A stretch of DNA of 18,115 bases from a bacterium (GTDB lineage Bacteria > Bacillota > Clostridia > Oscillospirales > Acutalibacteraceae), in contig JAHLBL010000011.1 in NCBI GenBank assembly GCA_020625635.1, forward strand, positions 1 through 18,115, read 5' to 3'. This document shows, piece by piece, positions 7,893 through 14,901 of this stretch. Every line of letters starts with the position of its first letter. Positions within the stretch are counted from its first letter, which is position 1. A model generated the notes under the pieces. That model did no database searches. It worked only from the letters and a program-made list of their open reading frames with translations, and had not been told where the DNA came from. A program made the translations under genes and the position numbers.

Positions 7893-7921
7893 TAGACAAA
7901 TGCTGTCGAAGTTGTTATAAT
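7893..7921 (+). promoter_or_regulatory. Promoter of the permease/HD-GYP gene (repeat copy 1)
   Basis: TAGACA (7893-7898), 17 bp, TATAAT (7916-7921). It starts one base after the terminator T-tract. A TGTCGA motif lies in the spacer (7904-7909). The leader to 8042 (about 115 bases) includes a 7-bp hairpin, AGCCGCT/AGCGGTT, at about 7971-7990; no known riboswitch pattern was recognised. Confidence 0.65.
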
Positions 7922-8042
7922 AATGACATATCTCGAGCGGGTAGCAATAGTAATAACATTTCGTTTCCTCAGCCGCTTTTATCAGCGGTTCGGATGACTA
8001 AACTAACTTACTATCATCAGAGAAGTGAGAGGGGAACAACAT

Positions 8043-10268
8043 ATGGAAGGGAAAAGGAACGCTTCAATTTCGGCTTTCGGCGCCTTTGCACTGTCGATCG
8101 GTACTGCGATCGGCTGGGGGTCGTTCGTCGTTACCGGAAGTTCGTTTTTGAGTAAAGCGGGTCCGATGGGAAGCATCATCGGGCTGTTGATCGGTTTTTT
8201 GATCATGATCGTCGTCGCTGTCAATTACAGTTATATGATCAATAAATATCCGAATGATAACGGCGGTATATTTTGTTATGCCAAAAATACACTGGGCGGA
8301 GATCATGCGTTTTTGGTGTCATGGTTTTTGGTTATTACGTATTTCGCGATCTTGTGCGCGAATCTGTCTTCGATCTCACTCTTTGCGCGTTATATTTTCG
8401 GCGATATCTTTCAATTTGGCTTTCATTACAATATCGGCGGATATGACGTTTGGTTCGGCGAGGTATTGTTACCGCTGTTTTTTATCATTGCTTTCGGCGG
8501 GATTTGTTTGTTGAAAAAAAGCATTTCAACAAAAATCCAATTTGCATTAGTTTTGGTTTTTCTCGTGGTGATCGTCGGCGGTTGTGCTGTCGCTGTCGTG
8601 ATGCATCAAGGCGGGATCGCCGCCTACAAACCGGATTTTGCTCCCGTTGGAATAAACGAATCGCTGCAAACACTGGGCGTGATCAGTATGGTGCCTTGGG
8701 CTTATATCGGTTTTGAAAGCGTTTCACATTCTTCCAAAAATTTTAAGTTTCCTCATAAACGTGTTTTGAGAGTATTGATCGCTTCGCTAATCGCGGCAAC
8801 GGTCTTGTATATCTCTGTTTGCATCATATCGATCAGCGCATTTCCGGAAGAGTATTCGAATTGGTATGAATATCTCACCGGTTCCTCTTCATTAAGCGGT
8901 TTAGAGGGCATTCCGCCGTTTTATGTGATTCACAGGTTTCTCGGTACTCCGGGACTGGTGCTTTTTGTCGTCAGTCTGCTCGCGATTATTCTGACAAGTT
9001 TGATCGGTAATATATTCGGGTTGTCCAACCTCATCCAATCAATGGCGCAGAACAATACGCTGCCCGGACGGCTCGCAAAGACAGATGAGCACGGGAATTC
9101 GAGATCCGCAGTCTTTTCTATCGTTATCGCTGCCGCATGTATGCTCTTCTTAGGCAGGGTTTTGATCGTCTGGATCGTTGACGTCAATACGTTTTGCGGT
9201 ATGATCGTGTACATTTATATTGCGATCATCGCGTTTGTTCAAGCCAAAAAAGAAGGCGATAAAAGACATGCTGCGACGGGTGCAATCGGTATTGCTTTGG
9301 GCGTCGTCTTTTCCGTTTCCATTGCGATAAGCAGTATCGTACAAACAGATTTTCTGGAGAAAGAATCAATTTTTATTTTTCTGATTTGGGCTGTCGTCGG
9401 TTTTACGTGTTACGGTATCATTATAAGAAGGGACAGAAAGAAAGAACTCGGCCATTCGATGATCGCTTTATTCGGATTATATTTCCTGATTATCTATGTC
9501 ATAGGGTCGTGGCTGATAAAAATGGTCATGGGCTCAACGGAGACGTCGGAGATTATCACGGGTATCCTGATAAGCGTCATCGTGTTGATCGCGACGCAAA
9601 CCGTGTTCTTTTTGGCGTTTTCCGTGATACGGAAACGGGAAGTCGATATGCAGGAAAACCTCGTCGTCGGAATGGCTACGATGATCGAGGGCCGCGACAA
9701 TCTGACAGGCAGTCATATCAAGAGGACAAGCGATATCGTCAAATTTATCGTCGAGGAAATGAAAAAAGATGAATCGGGCTTGACCAACCATATATTTTTG
9801 CAAAACGTGATCAAGGCGGCTCCGATGCATGATTTGGGAAAAATCACGATCGACGATCAGATCCTGAGGAAGCCGGGGCGGTTTACTCCCGAAGAATTCG
9901 AAATAATGAAGACCCATTCTGCGGAAGGAGCAAGAATCATCAGAGAAATCCTGAAGGATACCAACGATGTCCGGTATTTGGAGGTAGCAGTCAATATCGC
10001 CAATTATCACCACGAAAAGTGGGACGGCTCCGGTTATCCAGAAGGATTAAAAGGGGAAGAGATCCCGCTTGAAGCGCGAATCATGGCGGTCGCGGACGTC
10101 TATGACGCGCTGGTGTCAAAGCGTACATATAAGGAGGCTTTCTCATTTGAAGAAGCCGATCGGATCATACTGGAAGGAATGGGCACGCACTTTGATCCGT
10201 CGCTGCAAAATTATTACGAAAGGGCGCTCGGAAAGATAGAAGAATACTATCGGGACCAGCTTAAATAA
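8043..10268 (+). CDS. Amino acid permease-like membrane domain fused to an HD-GYP cyclic-di-GMP phosphodiesterase
   Basis: The 741-residue protein joins two units. Residues 1 to about 460 resemble an APC-superfamily transporter: TM1 has the broken-helix signature GTAIGWGSFV, TM6 has PWAYIGFESVSHSSKNFKFP, and about 12 hydrophobic helices follow in order. Two further helices (about 473-497 and 504-528) lead into a cytoplasmic HD-GYP domain at about 537-735. That domain keeps its metal and catalytic signature: His558, His596-Asp597 with Lys600 (MHDLGK), His625, His656-His657, GSGYP (662-666) and Asp685 (VADVYDAL). HD-GYP domains degrade cyclic-di-GMP. A permease-like sensor or transporter linked to c-di-GMP turnover is therefore inferred; substrate is unknown. 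The start at 8043 has GAGAGGGG 8 bases upstream. TTG and TTT codons are commoner than in neighbouring genes. It is flanked by the two copies of the repeat. Confidence 0.85.
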   Translation: MEGKRNASISAFGAFALSIGTAIGWGSFVVTGSSFLSKAGPMGSIIGLLIGFLIMIVVAVNYSYMINKYPNDNGGIFCYAKNTLGGDHAFLVSWFLVITYFAILCANLSSISLFARYIFGDIFQFGFHYNIGGYDVWFGEVLLPLFFIIAFGGICLLKKSISTKIQFALVLVFLVVIVGGCAVAVVMHQGGIAAYKPDFAPVGINESLQTLGVISMVPWAYIGFESVSHSSKNFKFPHKRVLRVLIASLIAATVLYISVCIISISAFPEEYSNWYEYLTGSSSLSGLEGIPPFYVIHRFLGTPGLVLFVVSLLAIILTSLIGNIFGLSNLIQSMAQNNTLPGRLAKTDEHGNSRSAVFSIVIAAACMLFLGRVLIVWIVDVNTFCGMIVYIYIAIIAFVQAKKEGDKRHAATGAIGIALGVVFSVSIAISSIVQTDFLEKESIFIFLIWAVVGFTCYGIIIRRDRKKELGHSMIALFGLYFLIIYVIGSWLIKMVMGSTETSEIITGILISVIVLIATQTVFFLAFSVIRKREVDMQENLVVGMATMIEGRDNLTGSHIKRTSDIVKFIVEEMKKDESGLTNHIFLQNVIKAAPMHDLGKITIDDQILRKPGRFTPEEFEIMKTHSAEGARIIREILKDTNDVRYLEVAVNIANYHHEKWDGSGYPEGLKGEEIPLEARIMAVADVYDALVSKRTYKEAFSFEEADRIILEGMGTHFDPSLQNYYERALGKIEEYYRDQLK

Positions 10269-10310
10269 TCGACGTCAGACGACTCGATATCGTTCATTTT
10301 TGATGTACTC

Positions 10311-10348
10311 AGGCGGTCAGACAAGTGTGTCCGAGCCGCCTGTTTTTT
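10311..10348 (+). terminator. Terminator of the permease/HD-GYP gene (repeat copy 2)
   Basis: AGGCGG (10311-10316) pairs with CCGCCT (10336-10341), with a further inner stem TC-GACA / TGTC-GA around an AGTG loop, then TTTTTT (10343-10348). This is a strong intrinsic terminator 42 bp after the stop codon. Confidence 0.8.
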
Positions 10349-10349
10349 G

Positions 10350-10378
10350 TAGACAAACGCTTTTGTTATTGCTATAAT
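10350..10378 (+). promoter_or_regulatory. Promoter of the orphan gene (repeat copy 2)
   Basis: TAGACA (10350-10355), 17 bp, TATAAT (10373-10378), placed directly after the terminator exactly as in copy 1. Start of transcription would be near 10385, about 195 bases before the coding region. Confidence 0.65.
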
Positions 10379-10385
10379 ATTGACA

Positions 10386-10580
10386 TATTACCGCTGGAAA
10401 TAACTTCACGCTCACAAAAATGAGTAGATATATTTCCTCGGTCATATAGGGGGCAGGTGACATCATTTCTGTTGCCCTTGAACAATGTCGAATCAGTGGT
10501 TTTGATGTCGAGGAAAAAAGCCTGAATCCGCGTGTCGTTATATCTGTATTCACTGTCGACAGGACTGAAAGGAGAATAAT
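10386..10580 (+). other. Long structured leader upstream of the orphan gene, with repeated TGTCGA motifs
   Basis: This gap carries no convincing gene. TTTCCTCG (10433-10440) can pair with CGAGGAAA (10509-10516), enclosing an inner stem GGGCA (10451-10455) / TGCCC (10473-10477). TGTCGA occurs at 10486, 10506 and 10554, the last inside the perfect palindrome CTGTCGACAG (10553-10562) just before the ribosome site. An open frame without a start codon runs through 10461-10580 into the next gene; it could be a gene relic. Whether this is an RNA regulator, an operator region or debris is open. No known riboswitch class was recognised. Confidence 0.4.
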
Positions 10581-11393
10581 ATGCGCAGAAAAGACATACT
10601 CGTGCCGTTCAGAGAAGTATTCGGCGAGTTTCTCACGCAGAGAGGTTATATTTTTAATCGGAACTGTTTTGTTAAGTACAATAACGGCGTAATCAGCTTT
10701 ATCGGAGTTTATTCAAGAAAGCATGTAGATACCGTTGATGTGGATATTATATTGTACTCGGAGGACATTTCTCATGTTTTCCTTGACGACTTAACTATGG
10801 AAAATGAGGATTGCGGTTATCGCCTCAGCCAAATTGCATATATAAAAAATAATGACGGCGTTGATGCTCCAAATTATTGGGAATATGAATTGCAAAATCA
10901 AAATGAACCACGGCATACACTGTCAAAAATGCTGGATGTTATGAAGAAATGCTTTGATACTTACTTTGACCCTGTTGATTCAGATGATTTAAACAATAAG
11001 CGAAAAAGGTTTGATAACGAGCTTTTTAATACTGACCCAAATGAACTGTTATGGGACGCGTTTACATATACGCCGAACAATGATTTTGGAATATCGCTCA
11101 ATAAAACAATAGAAAAATATCAAGATTTGTTTGCTGAAACTCTTACGCAGCTAAAGCATCTTTATTTTGTTTTCGGCGAAAGAGTTTATCACGAGGGATT
11201 TGAGGATATCGAATACCTGAAAAAAGAATGTGAATTCTTCACCGAAAGCAGAGAATTGCTCGAAGCGTTTGTTAACGACGATACAGAGCGTGTTTCGCAA
11301 ATTGCTGAAACGCGTAAACATGAAAAAAACGCCGAAATAAAAAAGAATACCGATAATAACAAAGCCTTACTGAAAAAATACAGCTTGCTTTAG
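10581..11393 (+). CDS. Uncharacterised 270-residue protein
   Basis: I do not recognise the family with confidence. The protein is soluble, with no signal peptide or membrane segment. Residues 1-60 (PFREVFGEFLTQRGYIFNRN, then a strand-rich part ending near VDVDIILYSED) look loosely like the start of DUF4304-type proteins. The middle is acidic with many Asp and Asn, and the last 40 residues form a charged, probably helical tail rich in Lys and Asn ending KKYSLL. AAAGGAG lies 7 bases before the ATG. It is AT-rich like the mrr remnant, lies alone between a terminator-promoter module and a terminator, and is convergent with the glycosyltransferase. Solitary DUF4304-like proteins sometimes sit in defence or toxin-immunity neighbourhoods, but nothing here proves that. 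Confidence 0.75.
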   Translation: MRRKDILVPFREVFGEFLTQRGYIFNRNCFVKYNNGVISFIGVYSRKHVDTVDVDIILYSEDISHVFLDDLTMENEDCGYRLSQIAYIKNNDGVDAPNYWEYELQNQNEPRHTLSKMLDVMKKCFDTYFDPVDSDDLNNKRKRFDNELFNTDPNELLWDAFTYTPNNDFGISLNKTIEKYQDLFAETLTQLKHLYFVFGERVYHEGFEDIEYLKKECEFFTESRELLEAFVNDDTERVSQIAETRKHEKNAEIKKNTDNNKALLKKYSLL

Positions 11394-11428
11394 TATTATC
11401 GGTAAGCATGCAATAAATCACCTAACAA

Positions 11429-11454
11429 AAAAGCGGCTCTTACGAACCGCTTTT
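11429..11454. terminator. Bidirectional terminator between the orphan gene and the glycosyltransferase gene
   Basis: AAAAGCGG pairs with CCGCTTTT with an inner CTC/GAA-type extension around TTAC. On the plus strand it is followed by TTTTAATTATTTTTTT, and on the minus strand by TTTTTT. It lies 2 bp beyond the glycosyltransferase stop. Confidence 0.85.
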
Positions 11455-11456
11455 AA

Positions 11457-12833
11457 TTATTTTTTTGCTGCTTTTTTGGCTTCCTTTGCCTCGTGCTTAG
11501 CGTCCTTTGCGTCCTGCTTAGCAGCTTTGGCTTCGAGCTTCGCCGCCTTTGCGTCGGTCTTGGCTTCGATTTTAGCTTCTTTGCTCTGACCTTCCTCGTT
11601 CATCTGCTCAACAGTTCTGTTGTGAGCGATCGGCTTCCAGCCCGGGTTAACGAACACAGCCGCGAAGGAGATGGGGAAGTAGGTGAACATATACAGCGGG
11701 AAAGTGAAGTTGTACAGTATCTTCCGCGCCGCCGACGTGTGTATTCGTTTCCATTCGGTGATGGTGGTGATCGTACCTACGAAGAACATCGCCATATACA
11801 TACTTCCGAAAACAAACGCGATAGTGAACAGCGCGAGGAGAACGTTCTCGCCCTTTACAGCCGCCATGATACCGAATACTACGTTAAGAAGAATCGAGAT
11901 CGCCGAAAGGAAGAAGGCGGGCATAAACGACATCGTGATATCGAAGCACGAGGAGTTACCTGTCATCATTCCCTTGGTAAGTCTCCAGCCGTAGCCCGTG
12001 AATACCTGCAAGCCGCCTCTTGCCCAGCGGAGTCGCTGATTCCACGACTGTCTGAATGTTACGGGCTGCTCGTCAAAGAGCTCCGCGTCGGGACAGAAGG
12101 CGATTTTTCTGCCGCTGAGGATCTGGCTTACGGAGAACTCGATGTCCTCGGTGAGAGTGTGGAAAGGCCATGTGTCGATTTCCTCGGCGACCTTTCTGCT
12201 GAACATAAAGCCCGTACCGGAAACGGCGCAGCTCGTTTTGAGGATATATCTCGCGTGGTTGAGGTAGCGTGTTTCTCTGAGGAACCAGAGCGCGTAGCCC
12301 GCGCTTATCCATGAGTCGCCGTAGTTCTTGCTGTTGCGGTAGCTGGTGGCGACGTCGTGTCCCTCGCACAGCGTGCGGTTCATCTGCTCGATATAATCGG
12401 GAGCGAGGATGTTGTCCGCGTCAAATACGAAGTAAGCGTCAAAGCCCTCGGGGAAGTCCTCTTTGATGTGCTCTCTTAAAGCGGCGAGCGCGTAGCCCTT
12501 ACCGATGAACTCCTTGTTGAAGCGCGTATAAACGACAGCGCCCATGCTTCTCGCTACGTCCGCGGTGGAGTCGGTGCAGTTGTCCGCCATAACGAATATT
12601 GTGATTTTGCTGAGGTCATATGTCTGGTTGTGGAGACTTTCGATAAGGTCTCCGATAACCTTTTCCTCGTTTCTCGCGCAAATCATTACCGCCATCTTGT
12701 GGTCGACGACCTTGAGCACGTGGCGTCTCGACCTTCCCTTAAACCAGACGACGGGAACGTAAAACGCCTGATAAGCGTAGAACAGGAAAAATAAAACCGA
12801 AATGACTAAATTTGTAACTTCTATAGCATTCAT
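11457..12833 (-). CDS. Membrane family-2 glycosyltransferase (processive, cellulose synthase-like) with Ala/Lys-rich tail
   Basis: A 458-residue GT2 enzyme. One N-terminal membrane helix (about 5-25) precedes a cytoplasmic GT-A domain with MICARNEE, ADNCTDST, the metal-binding VFDADN, TEDIEFS and QRLRW, the D, D, TED, QxxRW set typical of processive polysaccharide synthases. Several C-terminal helices follow. The last 42 residues repeat Glu/Asp-Ala-Lys units (for example KEAKKAAKK) and should form a long, strongly basic helix. The likely job is making or exporting a surface polysaccharide or glycolipid; the sugar cannot be read from sequence. The ATG at 12833 has GAAGGG about 7 bases upstream; a GTG at 12866 has no such site. 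It is monocistronic and divergent from the ABC exporter genes. Confidence 0.85.
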   Translation of the reverse strand: MNAIEVTNLVISVLFFLFYAYQAFYVPVVWFKGRSRRHVLKVVDHKMAVMICARNEEKVIGDLIESLHNQTYDLSKITIFVMADNCTDSTADVARSMGAVVYTRFNKEFIGKGYALAALREHIKEDFPEGFDAYFVFDADNILAPDYIEQMNRTLCEGHDVATSYRNSKNYGDSWISAGYALWFLRETRYLNHARYILKTSCAVSGTGFMFSRKVAEEIDTWPFHTLTEDIEFSVSQILSGRKIAFCPDAELFDEQPVTFRQSWNQRLRWARGGLQVFTGYGWRLTKGMMTGNSSCFDITMSFMPAFFLSAISILLNVVFGIMAAVKGENVLLALFTIAFVFGSMYMAMFFVGTITTITEWKRIHTSAARKILYNFTFPLYMFTYFPISFAAVFVNPGWKPIAHNRTVEQMNEEGQSKEAKIEAKTDAKAAKLEAKAAKQDAKDAKHEAKEAKKAAKK

Positions 12834-12905
12834 AATGTACCCTTCAAATTTCGGCGCGATCCTCACGCCGAGTCGAAATAAAAATGTGCCTGTAGAAACT
12901 AATAT

Positions 12906-12934
12906 ATTATAGCATTATTTTTGCGGTTGCACAA
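12906..12934 (-). promoter_or_regulatory. Promoter of the glycosyltransferase gene
   Basis: On the minus strand TTGTGC (12929-12934), 17 bp, TATAAT (12906-12911) with a TGC extension. The leader is about 65 bases. Confidence 0.6.
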
Positions 12935-13068
12935 GTCCATTATTTCATTTATTGTTTATTTTTTACTAATTAACAAAATAAAACAATATTGCGTAATTCT
13001 TTTTTTGCAATCTTACTTCACATACAGATAATATACCGTAAAAATGCATTAATAAAGGGCGTATCTTA

Positions 13069-13097
13069 TTGAAAAAAGCTGTACGAAATGTTATAAT
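13069..13097 (+). promoter_or_regulatory. Promoter of the ABC exporter operon
   Basis: TTGAAA (13069-13074), 17 bp, TATAAT (13092-13097) with a TGT extension, close to consensus. A weaker TTGCAA/GATAAT pair lies upstream near 13005-13032. The rest of the 12935-13068 gap is very AT-rich with no gene seen. Confidence 0.72.
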
Positions 13098-13134
13098 ATA
13101 TAACTATAGAATTTACAGGAAAAGGAGTGCTTAT

Positions 13135-14901
13135 ATGATCAAAACACTTACTCGCAGCATCCGTCAGTATAAGCGCGATACCATACTCGCTCCTTTGTAT
13201 GTGTCGGCAGAGGTTGTGCTCGAGTGCATCATTCCGCTTATCATGGCGGGGCTTATCGACGAGATGACCGCCGTCGGTCAGTCCGCGGGTTCAACTCAGG
13301 CGCTTATGCCCGTGCTGAAATACGGCGGAATACTTATCGTTATGGCGTTCGCGTCGCTGTTCTGCGGAGTGCGTTCGGGACAGTACGCCGCCACCGCCGC
13401 GACGGGCTTCGCGAAAAATCTGAGGCAGGATCTGTATTATAAGATACAGGATTTCGACTTCGCGGATATCGACCGCTTCTCGACCTCCTCGCTTGTGACA
13501 AGAATGACTACCGACGTTACCAACGTCCAGAACGCGTTTCAGATGATCATACGCATAGCCGTGCGTACACCGCTTATGCTTATCTTCTCAATCGCGATGA
13601 GTATGGCGGTCGACGTTAAGATGTCGATTATATTTATCTGTATCGTTCCCGTGCTCGGACTGTTCCTCTTCGCGGTAATAAAGATCGTTTTCCCGATTTT
13701 CAAGCGCATTTTCAAAAAGTATGACGCGTTGAACAATTCGGTTCAGGAGAACGTCTCGGGAATCCGCGTTGTAAAATCCTTCGTGCGCGAGGACTACGAG
13801 AAGAAGAAATTCAAAGCCGCGTCGCAGGACGTCTGCGGCGACTTCACCCGCGTTGAGCGTATTCTGGCGCTGAATACCCCCGTGATGATGTTCTGCATCT
13901 TCCTCTCAATGCTTCTTGTCAGCAGTATCGGAGCGGTCGTTATTATCAATTCGGGCGGCAGCGAGCTCACAACGGGCGAGCTTTCCACTCTGATCACATA
14001 CGGCGTTCAGATCCTTACGTCAATGATGATGCTCTCGATGGTTTTCGTTATGGTCACTCTGGCTCAGGAGTCCGCCAACCGTATCACCGAGGTTCTCACC
14101 CACGAGAGCTTGCTCACCTCACCCGAGGACGGAGCGACGGAGGTTAAGGACGGAAGCATAGTTTTTGATAATGTTTCATTTAAGTACAAGGCGAAGGGCA
14201 GGCGCAAGGCGCTTTCCGACATCGATCTTCGGATAAGCTCGGGGCAGACCGTAGGCATAATCGGAGGCACGGGCTCGTCCAAATCCACTCTGATCCAGCT
14301 TATTCCGCGCCTTTACGACGTCACCGAGGGCTCGGTGTCAGTCGGCGGCGTAGATGTGCGCGACTATGATTTAAGGGCTTTGCGTGAGGCTGTTTCCGTA
14401 GTGCTTCAGAAGAACGTTGTGTTCTCGGGTACGATCAGGGAGAATCTCCGCTGGGGCGACGAGAACGCCACCGACGAGGAGATCGTGCACGCGTGCAGAC
14501 TTGCCTGCGCGGATGAATTTATCAGCAAGTTCCCCGACGGCTACGACACAGTTATCTCACAGGGCGGAACGAACGTCTCGGGCGGACAAAAGCAGCGCCT
14601 TTGTATCGCGCGCGCTCTGCTGAAGAAGCCGAAGGTGCTTATTCTCGACGACTCCACCTCAGCCGTCGATACCCATACCGACGCGCTTATCCGCAAGGCG
14701 TTCAGGGATGAAATCCCCGACACGACAAAAATCATTATCGCTCAGCGAATCTCCTCCGTTCAGGACGCCGACCTCATTATCGTAATGGACGGCGGCAAAA
14801 TCGTGGAGCAGGGCACTCACGAGGAGCTGCTCGCTCACGGAGGAATATATAAGGAAGTCTTTGACTCCCAGACCAAGGGAAAGGAGGATGAGGCTGTATG
14901 A
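13135..14901 (+). CDS. ABC exporter half-transporter, degenerate-site subunit
   Basis: The 588-residue protein has a six-helix exporter membrane domain (about 15-310) and a C-terminal ATPase domain. Walker A is GGTGSSKST (377-385), the Q-loop glutamine is Gln425, and the signature is VSGGQ (481-485). Walker B, VLILDD (501-506), ends in Asp506 where the catalytic Glu is expected, and the H-loop histidine is replaced by Gln537 (AQRIS). These changes mark the noncatalytic-site partner of heterodimeric exporters of the TM287/288, LmrCD and BmrCD type. AAGGAG lies 7 bases before the ATG at 13135; the open frame back to a TTG at 13069 overlaps the promoter and is not the start. Substrate is unknown; drugs, lipids or peptides are all possible. 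Confidence 0.9.
   Translation: MIKTLTRSIRQYKRDTILAPLYVSAEVVLECIIPLIMAGLIDEMTAVGQSAGSTQALMPVLKYGGILIVMAFASLFCGVRSGQYAATAATGFAKNLRQDLYYKIQDFDFADIDRFSTSSLVTRMTTDVTNVQNAFQMIIRIAVRTPLMLIFSIAMSMAVDVKMSIIFICIVPVLGLFLFAVIKIVFPIFKRIFKKYDALNNSVQENVSGIRVVKSFVREDYEKKKFKAASQDVCGDFTRVERILALNTPVMMFCIFLSMLLVSSIGAVVIINSGGSELTTGELSTLITYGVQILTSMMMLSMVFVMVTLAQESANRITEVLTHESLLTSPEDGATEVKDGSIVFDNVSFKYKAKGRRKALSDIDLRISSGQTVGIIGGTGSSKSTLIQLIPRLYDVTEGSVSVGGVDVRDYDLRALREAVSVVLQKNVVFSGTIRENLRWGDENATDEEIVHACRLACADEFISKFPDGYDTVISQGGTNVSGGQKQRLCIARALLKKPKVLILDDSTSAVDTHTDALIRKAFRDEIPDTTKIIIAQRISSVQDADLIIVMDGGKIVEQGTHEELLAHGGIYKEVFDSQTKGKEDEAV

Larger units (their letters stand above)
7852..7931 (+). repeat. Direct repeat, copy 1: terminator-promoter module
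   Basis: About 80 bp that recur at 10311-10388. Shared blocks are a 21-base identical run (7859-7879), a 15-base identical run covering the T-tract and -35 (7886-7900), and TATAATA-TGACATAT (7916-7931, one mismatch). The sequence between the last two blocks differs. It follows the mrr remnant and leads into the permease/HD-GYP gene. Confidence 0.85.
10311..10388 (+). repeat. Direct repeat, copy 2: terminator-promoter module
   Basis: Second copy of the module at 7852-7931, in the same orientation and about 2.46 kb downstream. The identical 21-base run is at 10317-10337 and the 15-base run at 10343-10357. It closes the permease/HD-GYP gene and opens the orphan gene. Confidence 0.85.

Noticed and set aside
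7922..8042. Cyclic-di-GMP riboswitch ahead of the HD-GYP fusion gene
   Set aside because: The leader lacks the conserved cores of the known c-di-GMP-I and c-di-GMP-II classes; only a simple 7-bp hairpin is visible.
10317..10553. Minus-strand frame across repeat copy 2 and the structured leader
   Set aside because: It runs through a strong terminator and promoter on the other strand, has no ribosome site and no recognisable motif.
7199..11454. Accessory stretch as an integrative element or prophage remnant
   Set aside because: No integrase, transposase, phage gene, tRNA border or matching attachment repeats at its ends; the direct repeats flank only one gene and are functional promoters and terminators.
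13069..13134. Upstream extension of the first ABC gene from a TTG codon
   Set aside because: It would translate the promoter itself; the ATG at 13135 has a good ribosome site and fits homologue starts.
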